Origin: a virus
Virus record (IMG/VR): IMGVR_UViG_3300046328_000207
Coordinates: 1 to 21,372 of that record
Strand: one strand, 5' to 3'
Length of the DNA stretch: 21,372 nucleotides
Part shown: in pieces, positions 1 through 8,778 of the stretch
How the letters are laid out: the number at the start of each line of letters is the position of its first letter
Position numbering within the stretch: position 1 is the first letter of the stretch
Notes under the pieces: generated by a model
Databases searched by the model: none
What the model was told of the DNA's origin: nothing
Seen by the model: the letters and a program-made list of their open reading frames with translations, nothing else
Program-made: the position numbers and the translations under genes

Positions 1-2307
1 ATTTACTAAACCACCAAACATTGCAGTTGATTTAGCATTAATAACTGACTCTCCGTTTGATAACATTGCTGCAATCGAATCTGAAGTACCAGTCCCTGGC
101 CCTGTTACATAACCACCACTTGCAAATTTACTTGCAGCAGGAGTAGGAGGTGTAGAAGCAGAACCACCAGCAGAACCACCACTTTCATTACCAGCACTTT
201 TAATTGCCGATATAGATTTTGCAGCTGATGCAATTGTTGATGCTATCGATAAACCAGCAGATACTGTATTAATAGCAACCCATGGCATACCACCTGTGAT
301 TGGGAATGCAGCCACAGATTTAGCATTGGCTACTGCAGTATTAGCAACAATTTTACCAATTGCAGCGGCTTGTTCAACTACTATACCTGCAATAGCAACT
401 GCTTTATTTTCACCTGCTATTTGTTGTAAGAATTGACCAGCTTGTGCAGCCACATCCATACCTGCAGATGCAATAGCAACTTTGGCTTCAAGTTCTGCAA
501 TCTCAATAGCTTTACGCGTATCAGCATTTTGTTTTAAAGCTGCAGTCTTTTGATTTTCGCTTTCATAAGTTATGTTCTTCAAGATCTGCTCATTAGCATC
601 TACTAATGCTAATTTTTGTTCAAATGAAGTAGTGTCTTGATCTATTTGCCATTGGTTAAAACCTAATTGGTCTTCCATGTCTTTTTGCTTAAACCCTGCT
701 TCTTGCTCTTTCTTTTGAGCATTATTAACCGCTCTAACAGCAGCAATCTTCTCACCTTTTTGCGTTTCAGTTAATTCAGATGCATTAATTTCTGCAATTT
801 GAGTATCTAACTGTAACTGTAATTCTGTTTGAGCTCTAACCTTTTGGTCTTCAATGCTCATCAAGAATGCTTGGTCTTTGATGTCTTTTAATTCTTTTGC
901 AAACGCCTCATCCTTTTCTTTTCTAGTTTTAGCTTGATCATCTAAAAGAATTTGAGTTTCACCAGCTTGTGTGGTTAACATTTGTTTTTGTTGACCGTAT
1001 AAAGACTCAAGATACCTTTGCTCTTCTTTAGTTAGATTCTTTTTATTGGCATATTTGTCAATTTGAATCTGTAACTCTTTGTTAGCATTCTCTTGTTGAA
1101 TCTGTAAAGTTCTTTGAGCTTTTACTTCTTCATCTTTAATTGCATCTAATTCTGCTTTTTGACGTAACTCAACTGTCTTCTTGTCAGCCTCTTTAGCAGC
1201 GTCAAGCATTTCTTTAGCATGCTCTTTATACTTTTCTTTTCTTTCTTTTTGCTTCTCAGCAGCTTTTTCATTGGCTGCTTTTTGATCATCTGCTACTTTT
1301 TTGTTGTATGCAGCTTGATCTATTTGAGCTTGACTATTTAAATCTTTGATTGCAGTCTGTAACTCAGCTAATTTCTTTTTCTTTTCATCATCAAGTTCAC
1401 CATCCATCGCTTGTAATTTTAACAATTCAGCGATTGCATTTCTTCTACTTGCTACTTCTTCAGCATTAATCTTCTTTTTTTGTGCTAATATAGCAGCCTC
1501 AGAAGCTCCTTGTGCTTCCATTAATGATAATCTTCTTTTGCTTGCTGCAATTTGTTGATTACCTGCTGAATTTACATCATCAAAAGCTTCGATAACTTTA
1601 TTTGCATTACTTCTTGTCTTTGAAGTAGCTGCATCGTCAATTAAACCACCTGATAAAAATGAACCAACATTACGTAATGTGTCCATTGTTGCTTCTGCAG
1701 CGTCATTTAGAAAGTCAAACGAACTAATCAATTTCTTGATAGGTCCAATTGCAGCCATTACACCAACAACTAATAGACCTAACGCAGTAACTACAAGTCC
1801 AATTGGATTCATAGATAACGTTAGATTAAATGCTTTGTTAACTGTGTTTAAAATTGCTGTACCTGCAGCTGCTGCTTTCTCGAGAACTAGTTTACGCTCT
1901 AACGCAGAGTTCAATAAACCTTCTTTGATAGCTCTAATACCCATTACAACAGCAAGTGCTTGTTGTGCTTTAGCTTCTGCTGCAGCAATCTCTGTATTTT
2001 CTTTACCAAATAAAGCGCTGGCTTGAGAAGCTATAGCAAAAGCACCACCAAGTGATTCTGCAATACCTACTAAACCTTGTAATCTCTTCTCAGCACCTCT
2101 ACCTTCTAAAGATTTGTCTAAATCTTCTTTTGCAGATCTTGCTTTGATTAAATCTTGTTCAATCGCTTTAAATTGTGTACTACCAAACTCAGCACTTTTC
2201 AGGGTGTCTTCTAACTGTTCAATCGATTTATCTAAATCATCAATCGATTTGATAGTCTGGTCGATACCATTTACTTTCAGTGTGAAACCTATAACTTTAT
2301 CTGCCAC
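1..2307 (-). CDS. Tail tape measure protein, N-terminal 769 residues (runs off left edge)
   Basis: This frame is open without a stop from a GTG codon at 2307 to the left edge, giving 769 codons. The product would set tail length and sit inside the tail tube. It begins with a short conserved-looking domain (MADKVIGFTLKVNGIDQTIK). A hydrophobic segment follows near residues 160-190 (NPIGLVVTALGLLVVGVMAA), which is typical of tape measure proteins. A very long K/E/Q/A-rich coiled coil covers about residues 240-600. An Ala/Ile-rich hydrophobic stretch comes next, and a Gly-rich motif (GGYVTGPGTGTSDSIAAMLS) sits near residues 730-750, a motif I know from the C-terminal part of Bacteroidota phage tape measures. 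GTG is the only plausible start: no early in-frame ATG exists and the leader is A-rich. The gene lies downstream of the tail-tip genes rather than upstream, which is unusual. The 3' end is not in the window. Confidence 0.88.
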   Translation of the reverse strand, partial: MADKVIGFTLKVNGIDQTIKSIDDLDKSIEQLEDTLKSAEFGSTQFKAIEQDLIKARSAKEDLDKSLEGRGAEKRLQGLVGIAESLGGAFAIASQASALFGKENTEIAAAEAKAQQALAVVMGIRAIKEGLLNSALERKLVLEKAAAAGTAILNTVNKAFNLTLSMNPIGLVVTALGLLVVGVMAAIGPIKKLISSFDFLNDAAEATMDTLRNVGSFLSGGLIDDAATSKTRSNANKVIEAFDDVNSAGNQQIAASKRRLSLMEAQGASEAAILAQKKKINAEEVASRRNAIAELLKLQAMDGELDDEKKKKLAELQTAIKDLNSQAQIDQAAYNKKVADDQKAANEKAAEKQKERKEKYKEHAKEMLDAAKEADKKTVELRQKAELDAIKDEEVKAQRTLQIQQENANKELQIQIDKYANKKNLTKEEQRYLESLYGQQKQMLTTQAGETQILLDDQAKTRKEKDEAFAKELKDIKDQAFLMSIEDQKVRAQTELQLQLDTQIAEINASELTETQKGEKIAAVRAVNNAQKKEQEAGFKQKDMEDQLGFNQWQIDQDTTSFEQKLALVDANEQILKNITYESENQKTAALKQNADTRKAIEIAELEAKVAIASAGMDVAAQAGQFLQQIAGENKAVAIAGIVVEQAAAIGKIVANTAVANAKSVAAFPITGGMPWVAINTVSAGLSIASTIASAAKSISAIKSAGNESGGSAGGSASTPPTPAASKFASGGYVTGPGTGTSDSIAAMLSNGESVINAKSTAMFGGLVN

Positions 2308-2339
2308 GGTGTTTAATTCTTTTTATAATTATAAATATA

Positions 2340-2368
2340 AAGAAGAGACCTTTTGAAAGCCTCTTCTT
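2340..2368. terminator. Inverted repeat between tail-tip and tape measure genes
   Basis: Arms AAGAAGAG (2340-2347) and CTCTTCTT (2361-2368) form an 8-bp stem around a 13-nt loop. A T7 run follows on the plus side (2371-2377), whereas on the minus strand, where the genes are, only a weak T/A-rich tail follows. It could be a weak attenuator between the two tail genes, a terminator for antisense transcription, or an mRNA stability element. The direction of action cannot be decided from sequence. Confidence 0.35.
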
Positions 2369-2375
2369 CATTTTT

Positions 2376-5300
2376 TTAGCAATATATTGTTTGTTGTATT
2401 AAATATGATCCACTTGCTTGGAATGATCCTTGTACCATACATGATGTAAAAAGTATTTCTCCATCAAACATTGTACCATACGTAATACCTCCACCACCAC
2501 AATATTCGTATGAATAATCTAAAGTTCCACCTGAAGTATTTAGCACTCTCAACGTTACACAGTTTTCAGAGATACCGCAATCAACACTACAATCACCTAT
2601 ATTTTGCACTACACCGTTAGTTCCTACTTGTAAAGCTATATTATTATTGTATGAATACCAACCAGATGATGCAAATGTAGATCCTAAAGAATCTGCGTAT
2701 AAAATTGCATTTGTACTCCAATTAGAATCTACGCCCCATACAGTAAAAGAATCTGGTATACCTACTAAACCACATGATGTACATTCATCTGCGTCATATA
2801 AAATATCAAATGGATATAAAGTGTTACACACACACGTATTAATATTTGTGTAACCGATAATTATACCATTACCATCTATTTGAGCAATAGATCCTCCGTC
2901 AGAATACCAACCAGTTGAAGCATACGTTGTTCCTGTTGCGTCAGAATATAAAATAGTAGAGGATATTAAACTATTGCCATTACCATAAACTGTATTATTG
3001 TATGTAGCATCACAATATGCAACACAAGAAGATTCAATACTATATGATGTATTAATTTCATACGTTGTGATCGTTTCAGATTCTTTATAAAGAATGTCTG
3101 ATACAATATTAGGATAAAAACCTACAATAGGTTTAAAACCCGATCCAACATTAAAACTTGAAATTATAGAACCGTTGTTTTTATCTAATGCAATTAAACC
3201 GCTTGATGTAGTAGCATTTAAACCCGAGAAAGTCCCGTATGCATATAATTTGCTTCCTAGTAATTTAGATTTAACGGTTAGCGTTATACCAGAAGTTGCA
3301 TTAAATGTTCCTGGCGCAAATGTACCAACTTTATTACCATTAAAATCTAAATTTACAATTCTATCTACAGCTAATCCTTTGTATGTGGTTACATTACTAA
3401 CATATAAACTAGTACCATCTGTAACAATACTTGAAGGAATTGTAGTGCCAAATCCAGTGTCTTGATTAAATGCAGAAACTCTATTACCAGTTGTCAAATC
3501 TGCTGCAATAATATTACCACATGCAACGCCATCATAATTTGGTCTAAATTCACCAACCAAATATAATATACCATTATTAATAGCTAGACCAGTTCCTCTT
3601 CCAGTTGTAGCACCTCCACCAGAGAACTTTACAAATTTATTAGTTTCTGTTGCATTAAACGTACCATCTAAATTAAAAACAAATACAGGTGTATATGCTC
3701 CAGTTGGTGTTGGTTGACTACTATTTTTCCAATAACCAGCAAAGTATAGTAAATTGTTATGTAAAATGACATCATTAACTGTAGGTACCGTAGAACTATC
3801 AGGCGTATTTAAACTCCATGTTGCATCTACAGTACCATCTAAATTATATCTGCGTATATAAAGATCTTGTGGTATGGTACCATTTATTCCATCTGTGTAT
3901 AATTTATCATTAATAATATCAATCCATGATACATCTTTTAAAGGAAAATTATTATCAAATGTAGAATTAAAAATACCAGTATTTGATAATTTTATGATTC
4001 TTTTATTTGTTTTATTTTCTTTATAGTTTGTTGGAAATGCTAATTGACTATTATTACCATACGCAACTACAGTATAAACATTACCTGTACTATCAGAAGC
4101 TATATTAGGTACTGAAAGTACACCAAATGTACCATTAATATCACCTAATCTAAATCCTTTTTCAATATTAAAATCTATTTGTCTTGTAGCAGTATTATCT
4201 AATTTAATAATATTGTTGCTTTCAGATCCTTTATATGTTTGAAAGAAACCAGTTACGTAAACACTGCCACTGATAACTAAAGCTGTATTAACTGAAGCTG
4301 GTGTAACGTTAATATCTGGTTTTCCAAAACCTAAATCTACATTAAAAGTAGAAATTCTAGAACCATCAGTTGCGTTAACTTTAATTAAACCACTAGATAA
4401 AACATTATTAACATTTTTAAAGAAACCTGTAATTAATAAATTAGATCCATCAATTGTTATATTATTAATTCTAACATCGACATACGTTAAATTATTATCT
4501 ACAAATAATCCTGTATTAAACGTAGGAATTAATGAAGCACTGTAATCTATTTTAAAGACATTATTAATAAATGCAAATTTATATCTAGGTTCGGTAGAAG
4601 TTGTTTGTGTAATACCAACGTAAATACCAGAATCGTCAGTTTTTATAGTGGTTACAGTACCGTCTGTTAATCCAGTTCCTACAGAAAAACCAGAAGCAAC
4701 ATTACCTGTTGTAATATCTAAAGCTACTAATTTAGAACTAGCAAGTCCTTTATATGTTGTAAATGATCCTCCAACTACCAATGTCGTATTGTATAAAGAT
4801 GCTGTTAAAACTTCACCGTTAAATGCGGTTCCAAATTTAGCAGATTCTGTGGCATTAACACTACCGTTTAAATTTAATACAACTATTCTGTTATATGTAG
4901 ATCCACCAACAGTAGTAAAGCTACCAAAAACATAATAAAAATTATTATAAAAAATAATATCAGTTATAGTATCGTTAGAACTACCAAAGGTAGGTGATGT
5001 AAACGATGCATCTGTTACACCATTAAAGTCTGTACATAAAATTCTAGGCACAAATGCGTTTGTACTAAATAATTTATTGTTTGCTATAAAGACTTTAGTA
5101 GGAGGCGAAAGTACCGATGAGATATTTTTATTATAGTTAGTTGAAAATACCGTATCTAATTCACCATTTAAATTTATTTTAACAACAGCATCTAATATAG
5201 GTGTATTTTTATAATAAAGATTACCATTTGCGGCATATACTTTATTAACTGCAACAAATATAGAGCTACCGTCAGTTACACTATTGCAGACGTTTTCACT

Positions 5301-8300
5301 TCGAAGCGAACCTAATATACCATTTTTAACATCAAACTCCGTATTAATATTAGCATCATTATCTAAACCTAATAAAGATCCAATTGCTCCACCATCAATT
5401 GAAGGCCATTCACCATCTTTATATTCTGAAAAATAACCAGACACTCTAATACCACCTGAAATTGGTGCAGGATCTCCACCTGAAACATAACCAGATAATT
5501 GATATAGGTTTGCTGCTGTAATAGTTCCTGTACTATAGATTGTTCTAGAACCTGGTGTGTCATTGATGTTATAAAATACTGTTTGACCATTTACGTAGTA
5601 ATACGTATATAAATCACCATTATTGACAGTTGATGTAAATGTTGCTCTAACATAAACGCCTTCTTCTAAACCAACCGTATCCTGTACGTCTCCACCATTT
5701 GTAAATGTTAAAGTACCTACTTCAATCCAGTTAATATTGTCAAATGATTTCTCTAAAGTTGCCGTACTAATATATCCTGGTTCTGAACCACCGATACCGT
5801 ATGTAACTTGAACTGGACCGGCATCACACGCAGCACAACCTACGCAAGTATCAATGGCTGAAATAACACCAGCTGTAGTTATTCTTGCAACAGCGCTTGA
5901 TGATTCTTTATAATAACCAATTGGTGCTGGACTAGCGCCTGCATTATCAAGCCACATTAAAGTACTTGATGCTAATGAAACATTATTAGTATACACTGTA
6001 GTTGGTTCATTATAGCAACAACATGCATCGCATAAAGCGCCTGAATAGCATGTTACGTGTGGATAATATGTTACACAATTACAATCAGCTAATGAAACTG
6101 TAACTAAAACTTGACCATTTGCACCAACTTGTAACGCAGTTAAACCACCTACAATTGCATAATATCCAGTAGTTGCAGGTATTGTTAACGCTGCATCTAA
6201 AAAGAAGTATGTTGAATCGGCAAAAGTGTTTGATGCACTATAAACTACTACAGTTGGATTTGTTTGGCAATATAGGTTACAAGGTTCTGTTAAAACTCTT
6301 TCAGTCGTGTATGGATATGATACAGGCGTACAGTTACATCCAGAAACATCTGGTCTACTCTCAATAGAACCAACTCCATTTAATTCAAGAGCTGTCATTC
6401 CATCTGAGTAAATACCAGCTGGTGCAAATTGACTACCTGCGTTATCTATGTAAATAGCAGTTGCTTCAAATAAATCAATGCCATTAATCCAATATGTGTT
6501 AGACTGTGCGCCTGTATAATCTTTACAACAGTATGCATCACACGCAGTTGCTGCTTTACATAAAGAAATTTCAGTTAATTGATTTTCTACAACTAACGGT
6601 AATGTAATACCAATGTTGTTACCAACTTTGATTAACTGTACTTTACATAAAGTATTTTGACCAACGATATAGTCTTTAATCTCATTTACAAAATACCATG
6701 AATTCTCAATAAAAACATAGTCATTAAATTTAAAGTTAATTAGATCTGAATAGTCTAATTGTACTTCTAATTCTGATAATCTTGAATATGGATCAAATGT
6801 AGTGTCATACCATGATTTCCAATATGTTGTAAAACTTGTATTAGCTGTTATACCATTTCCTAATTCAGAAATCTCTGTGTCCCAATATGGTGCAACGTTA
6901 GCCCAACATAAATCTAATGTTGTAGCTGTTACAGGAAACTCTGAGTACTGACTCATTAATGGATATGTTGTTTGAGCTTGCGCGCCACCTGAATAGTCTT
7001 TACTATACCATGTTAAAGGAGCTTGTCTCAATCCATTATAAAATACCAATCTCAATTTAGGTTGTACTGGTTCTCTTTTACCCACGATTGGTGAACCTGA
7101 TGCTGCATCTTGTGAGGCACCAGTATCTTTAGCAATATGAGGTATTACAAATTTAGGTGCTTGTGTGTCACCTTCTTTGAAGCCAATAGGAGCTAATGGC
7201 GCTGCAGCAAATTGATCCTGATATGTTTTAGTACCAGTAATTAATTCGTTTACTGAGTCTAAATTTAGCTGACCAAATGTCTGCTTGTATTGTAATTGGT
7301 AATCATAATTTAAATAATCTGAATCCTCTTGATCTTTAAAGACGTTAAATCTGTTTTGAGTATAGAAGATTGGTGAAGATTTAGCATCAATAAAACCAGT
7401 TACTTTGTTAGTCCAATCGATAGCTTCACCTTGTAAAATCCAATCTTTCCATGGTGTAATAGTAAAGTGATTTGTCTTTTCTTTAGACGGTACGAATACT
7501 AATCTAAATCTATTGATAATAGATCTCATGAAATCAATAGTCCTAACGTTATTAGGCATGATTGAATTGATTGAGAATATATCAGATTGTGTTACGTAAA
7601 CTAATCTACCTGAATAAATTCTAAATTCTGTTATACCATTAGAACAACCTGTACCCGTAGCACAAGTAGAACTAATCTTGATTATAATTTGTTGACCAGC
7701 TGTAGCATTAAATGTTAAATTAGCTGGTATCGTTTGAGAACCAACATTTACATAATAACCTTGACTAGCTAATGTTTGATTTGTATTTGCATCAACAGCA
7801 CTAACAGTTCCTGCAACACTAAAATTAGCTGATCCTGAATTAGTTCCTGAACCAACGTTTAAAGTAATTGCTGCTGTATATGAACCAGTTGCGGGTATAT
7901 TGTACGTGCTTGTTCCAGGATCGTAGTTATTACCATTATCTAGGACTTCAGTTGTAAAATTAACTTTATATGAACTACCAATAGTCATGTATTGTACATA
8001 CGATGATGTTGCTTCGGCGCCATTAGCATTAGATACTGCACCTTCTGCTTTATTCTCTGTAATTACATACATCTTTTTAAATAACTCAGAGTTTAAAAAA
8101 GCTGAATCGTATGTGTAACCAACATTTTCAAACACTTTATCCCAAATGGCTTTAGCTCTAAATTGAGGTTTCCATTGAGATGTTAATAAAGGGTTTAAAC
8201 TACTTGTAAATGATTTCTCAAATCCATTAGATAGAGTTGGAATATCAGGTCTGTTGTTCTTGTCGTATGTGTAACCCCACTCAATCAATCCATACACTAA

Positions 8301-8777
8301 ATCACCAGCGAATAGATCTAAATCCCATGATTTTTGAATGTTAACTAGATTTCTTTCGTGATTGTACTCCGTAAAGTCTAATTCATTTAGGAATCCACCA
8401 CCGATTTTAGCTCCAAAGTCTGATGTTTCACCCGTAAATAGGATTTCGTATTCAATAGATCCGTCTGCGTTATTGTTAAAAACGTTAATTAATCTAATGT
8501 TACCCCTGGTAAACAATTGACCATTGTCAAGAATGTATGCATCTGATTTAATACCAGCGTCAAAGTCAGTAGAGTTAACGTTAAACACACCTTTAAAGTA
8601 TGGACCGTTAATGCTATTATGTGCAACTCTAAATGTTCTAGAGAACACCGATGTAGCAGCAAGAGGATCTTGTATGCTAGTAACCGATAATGTTAGTTTG
8701 ACTGGATCTGAATCAAATAAAGCAAGGTTGACATATTCTGTCGAACCTTGCTTTTGTGCGAATATTTGTACGCTCAT
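2376..8777 (-). CDS. Giant tail-tip / baseplate protein (2133 aa) with inserted beta-propeller and Cys-rich modules
   Basis: Residues 1 to about 720 resemble the large tail-tip (Tal-like) proteins of Bacteroidota phages: an N-terminal domain (DSDPVKLTLSVTSI ... SRTFRVAHN) is followed by a region ending in EVQLDYSDLINFKFNDYVFI. Three Cys-rich modules of about 80 residues follow (about 740-990). Next is a fibronectin-like or carbohydrate-binding-like stretch (about 995-1130). About 760 residues (1135-1895) are then built of blades with motifs such as GSFTTYKG and KLDNTATRQIDFN, characteristic of delta-60/DUF5122-type repeats that form beta-propellers. Two more Cys-rich modules come next, and a Cys-containing C-terminal cap (about 2060-2133) ends the protein. 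Its likely place is the tail tip, with the C-terminal part exposed for receptor contact; that role is inferred. The ATG at 8777 lies one base after the stop of the preceding gene, so the two are probably translationally coupled. The family assignment of the N-terminus is from memory of the pattern. Confidence 0.85.
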   Translation of the reverse strand: MSVQIFAQKQGSTEYVNLALFDSDPVKLTLSVTSIQDPLAATSVFSRTFRVAHNSINGPYFKGVFNVNSTDFDAGIKSDAYILDNGQLFTRGNIRLINVFNNNADGSIEYEILFTGETSDFGAKIGGGFLNELDFTEYNHERNLVNIQKSWDLDLFAGDLVYGLIEWGYTYDKNNRPDIPTLSNGFEKSFTSSLNPLLTSQWKPQFRAKAIWDKVFENVGYTYDSAFLNSELFKKMYVITENKAEGAVSNANGAEATSSYVQYMTIGSSYKVNFTTEVLDNGNNYDPGTSTYNIPATGSYTAAITLNVGSGTNSGSANFSVAGTVSAVDANTNQTLASQGYYVNVGSQTIPANLTFNATAGQQIIIKISSTCATGTGCSNGITEFRIYSGRLVYVTQSDIFSINSIMPNNVRTIDFMRSIINRFRLVFVPSKEKTNHFTITPWKDWILQGEAIDWTNKVTGFIDAKSSPIFYTQNRFNVFKDQEDSDYLNYDYQLQYKQTFGQLNLDSVNELITGTKTYQDQFAAAPLAPIGFKEGDTQAPKFVIPHIAKDTGASQDAASGSPIVGKREPVQPKLRLVFYNGLRQAPLTWYSKDYSGGAQAQTTYPLMSQYSEFPVTATTLDLCWANVAPYWDTEISELGNGITANTSFTTYWKSWYDTTFDPYSRLSELEVQLDYSDLINFKFNDYVFIENSWYFVNEIKDYIVGQNTLCKVQLIKVGNNIGITLPLVVENQLTEISLCKAATACDAYCCKDYTGAQSNTYWINGIDLFEATAIYIDNAGSQFAPAGIYSDGMTALELNGVGSIESRPDVSGCNCTPVSYPYTTERVLTEPCNLYCQTNPTVVVYSASNTFADSTYFFLDAALTIPATTGYYAIVGGLTALQVGANGQVLVTVSLADCNCVTYYPHVTCYSGALCDACCCYNEPTTVYTNNVSLASSTLMWLDNAGASPAPIGYYKESSSAVARITTAGVISAIDTCVGCAACDAGPVQVTYGIGGSEPGYISTATLEKSFDNINWIEVGTLTFTNGGDVQDTVGLEEGVYVRATFTSTVNNGDLYTYYYVNGQTVFYNINDTPGSRTIYSTGTITAANLYQLSGYVSGGDPAPISGGIRVSGYFSEYKDGEWPSIDGGAIGSLLGLDNDANINTEFDVKNGILGSLRSENVCNSVTDGSSIFVAVNKVYAANGNLYYKNTPILDAVVKINLNGELDTVFSTNYNKNISSVLSPPTKVFIANNKLFSTNAFVPRILCTDFNGVTDASFTSPTFGSSNDTITDIIFYNNFYYVFGSFTTVGGSTYNRIVVLNLNGSVNATESAKFGTAFNGEVLTASLYNTTLVVGGSFTTYKGLASSKLVALDITTGNVASGFSVGTGLTDGTVTTIKTDDSGIYVGITQTTSTEPRYKFAFINNVFKIDYSASLIPTFNTGLFVDNNLTYVDVRINNITIDGSNLLITGFFKNVNNVLSSGLIKVNATDGSRISTFNVDLGFGKPDINVTPASVNTALVISGSVYVTGFFQTYKGSESNNIIKLDNTATRQIDFNIEKGFRLGDINGTFGVLSVPNIASDSTGNVYTVVAYGNNSQLAFPTNYKENKTNKRIIKLSNTGIFNSTFDNNFPLKDVSWIDIINDKLYTDGINGTIPQDLYIRRYNLDGTVDATWSLNTPDSSTVPTVNDVILHNNLLYFAGYWKNSSQPTPTGAYTPVFVFNLDGTFNATETNKFVKFSGGGATTGRGTGLAINNGILYLVGEFRPNYDGVACGNIIAADLTTGNRVSAFNQDTGFGTTIPSSIVTDGTSLYVSNVTTYKGLAVDRIVNLDFNGNKVGTFAPGTFNATSGITLTVKSKLLGSKLYAYGTFSGLNATTSSGLIALDKNNGSIISSFNVGSGFKPIVGFYPNIVSDILYKESETITTYEINTSYSIESSCVAYCDATYNNTVYGNGNSLISSTILYSDATGTTYASTGWYSDGGSIAQIDGNGIIIGYTNINTCVCNTLYPFDILYDADECTSCGLVGIPDSFTVWGVDSNWSTNAILYADSLGSTFASSGWYSYNNNIALQVGTNGVVQNIGDCSVDCGISENCVTLRVLNTSGGTLDYSYEYCGGGGITYGTMFDGEILFTSCMVQGSFQASGSYLIQQTIYC
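2597..3062 (-). repeat. Cys-rich modules 4 and 5 of the tail-tip protein
   Basis: Two related protein repeats are encoded here, at about residues 1905-2060. Each has a Cys-rich lead (CVAYCDATY; DECTSCG), a strand containing LYSDATGTTYASTGWYSDGG or LYADSLGSTFASSGWYSYNN, a short IAQIDGNG or IALQVGTNG turn, and a closing Cys pair. They match the three modules on the other side of the propeller, so the propeller interrupts or is bracketed by this repeat series. Function is unknown; pairing of the cysteines or metal binding is possible. Confidence 0.7.
3080..5375 (-). repeat. Delta-60/DUF5122-like beta-propeller region
   Basis: The encoded residues (about 1135-1895) contain many degenerate blades. 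Each has a hydrophobic strand, a GSFTTYKG-type turn (variants FTTVGGSTYNR, FKNVNNVLSSG, FQTYKGSESNN, FSGLNATTSSG), and then an I.KLD/NLNG..D..FN strand. This is the signature of delta-60 repeats found in large secreted Bacteroidota proteins. The number of blades was not counted exactly. In a virion this would be a rigid disc suited to binding a surface ligand. Confidence 0.75.
5807..6557 (-). repeat. Cys-rich modules 1 to 3 of the tail-tip protein
   Basis: Three repeats of about 80 residues (about 740-990) are encoded. Each opens with a Cys cluster (CDAYCCKDY, CNLYCQTNP, CDACCCYNE). An aromatic/Asp strand follows (IYIDNAGSQFAPAGIYSDG, FFLDAALTIPATTGYYAI, MWLDNAGASPAPIGYYKES), then a Leu/Val turn with Gly, and a C.C pair closes the module. 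Spacing is regular at about 85 residues. No enzymatic residues are recognised; receptor binding or structural spacing is likely. Confidence 0.7.
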
Positions 8778-8778
8778 A

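Noticed and set aside
1070-1090. Sequence resembling the iteron (TGTAACTCTTTGTTAGC) in the tape measure gene
   Set aside because: It has mismatches in both the spacer and an arm, occurs singly, and fits ordinary coding sequence there.
1346-2356. Several plus-strand ORFs rich in Ser/Ala/Phe
   Set aside because: They are antisense shadows of the tape measure coiled coil; Lys/Glu/Ala codons read backwards give the Phe/Ser/Ala-rich products.
5369-5590. 73-codon minus-strand ORF inside the tail-tip gene
   Set aside because: It is an alternative frame of the large gene; its Gln/Val-rich product lacks any pattern and has no spacing to neighbours.
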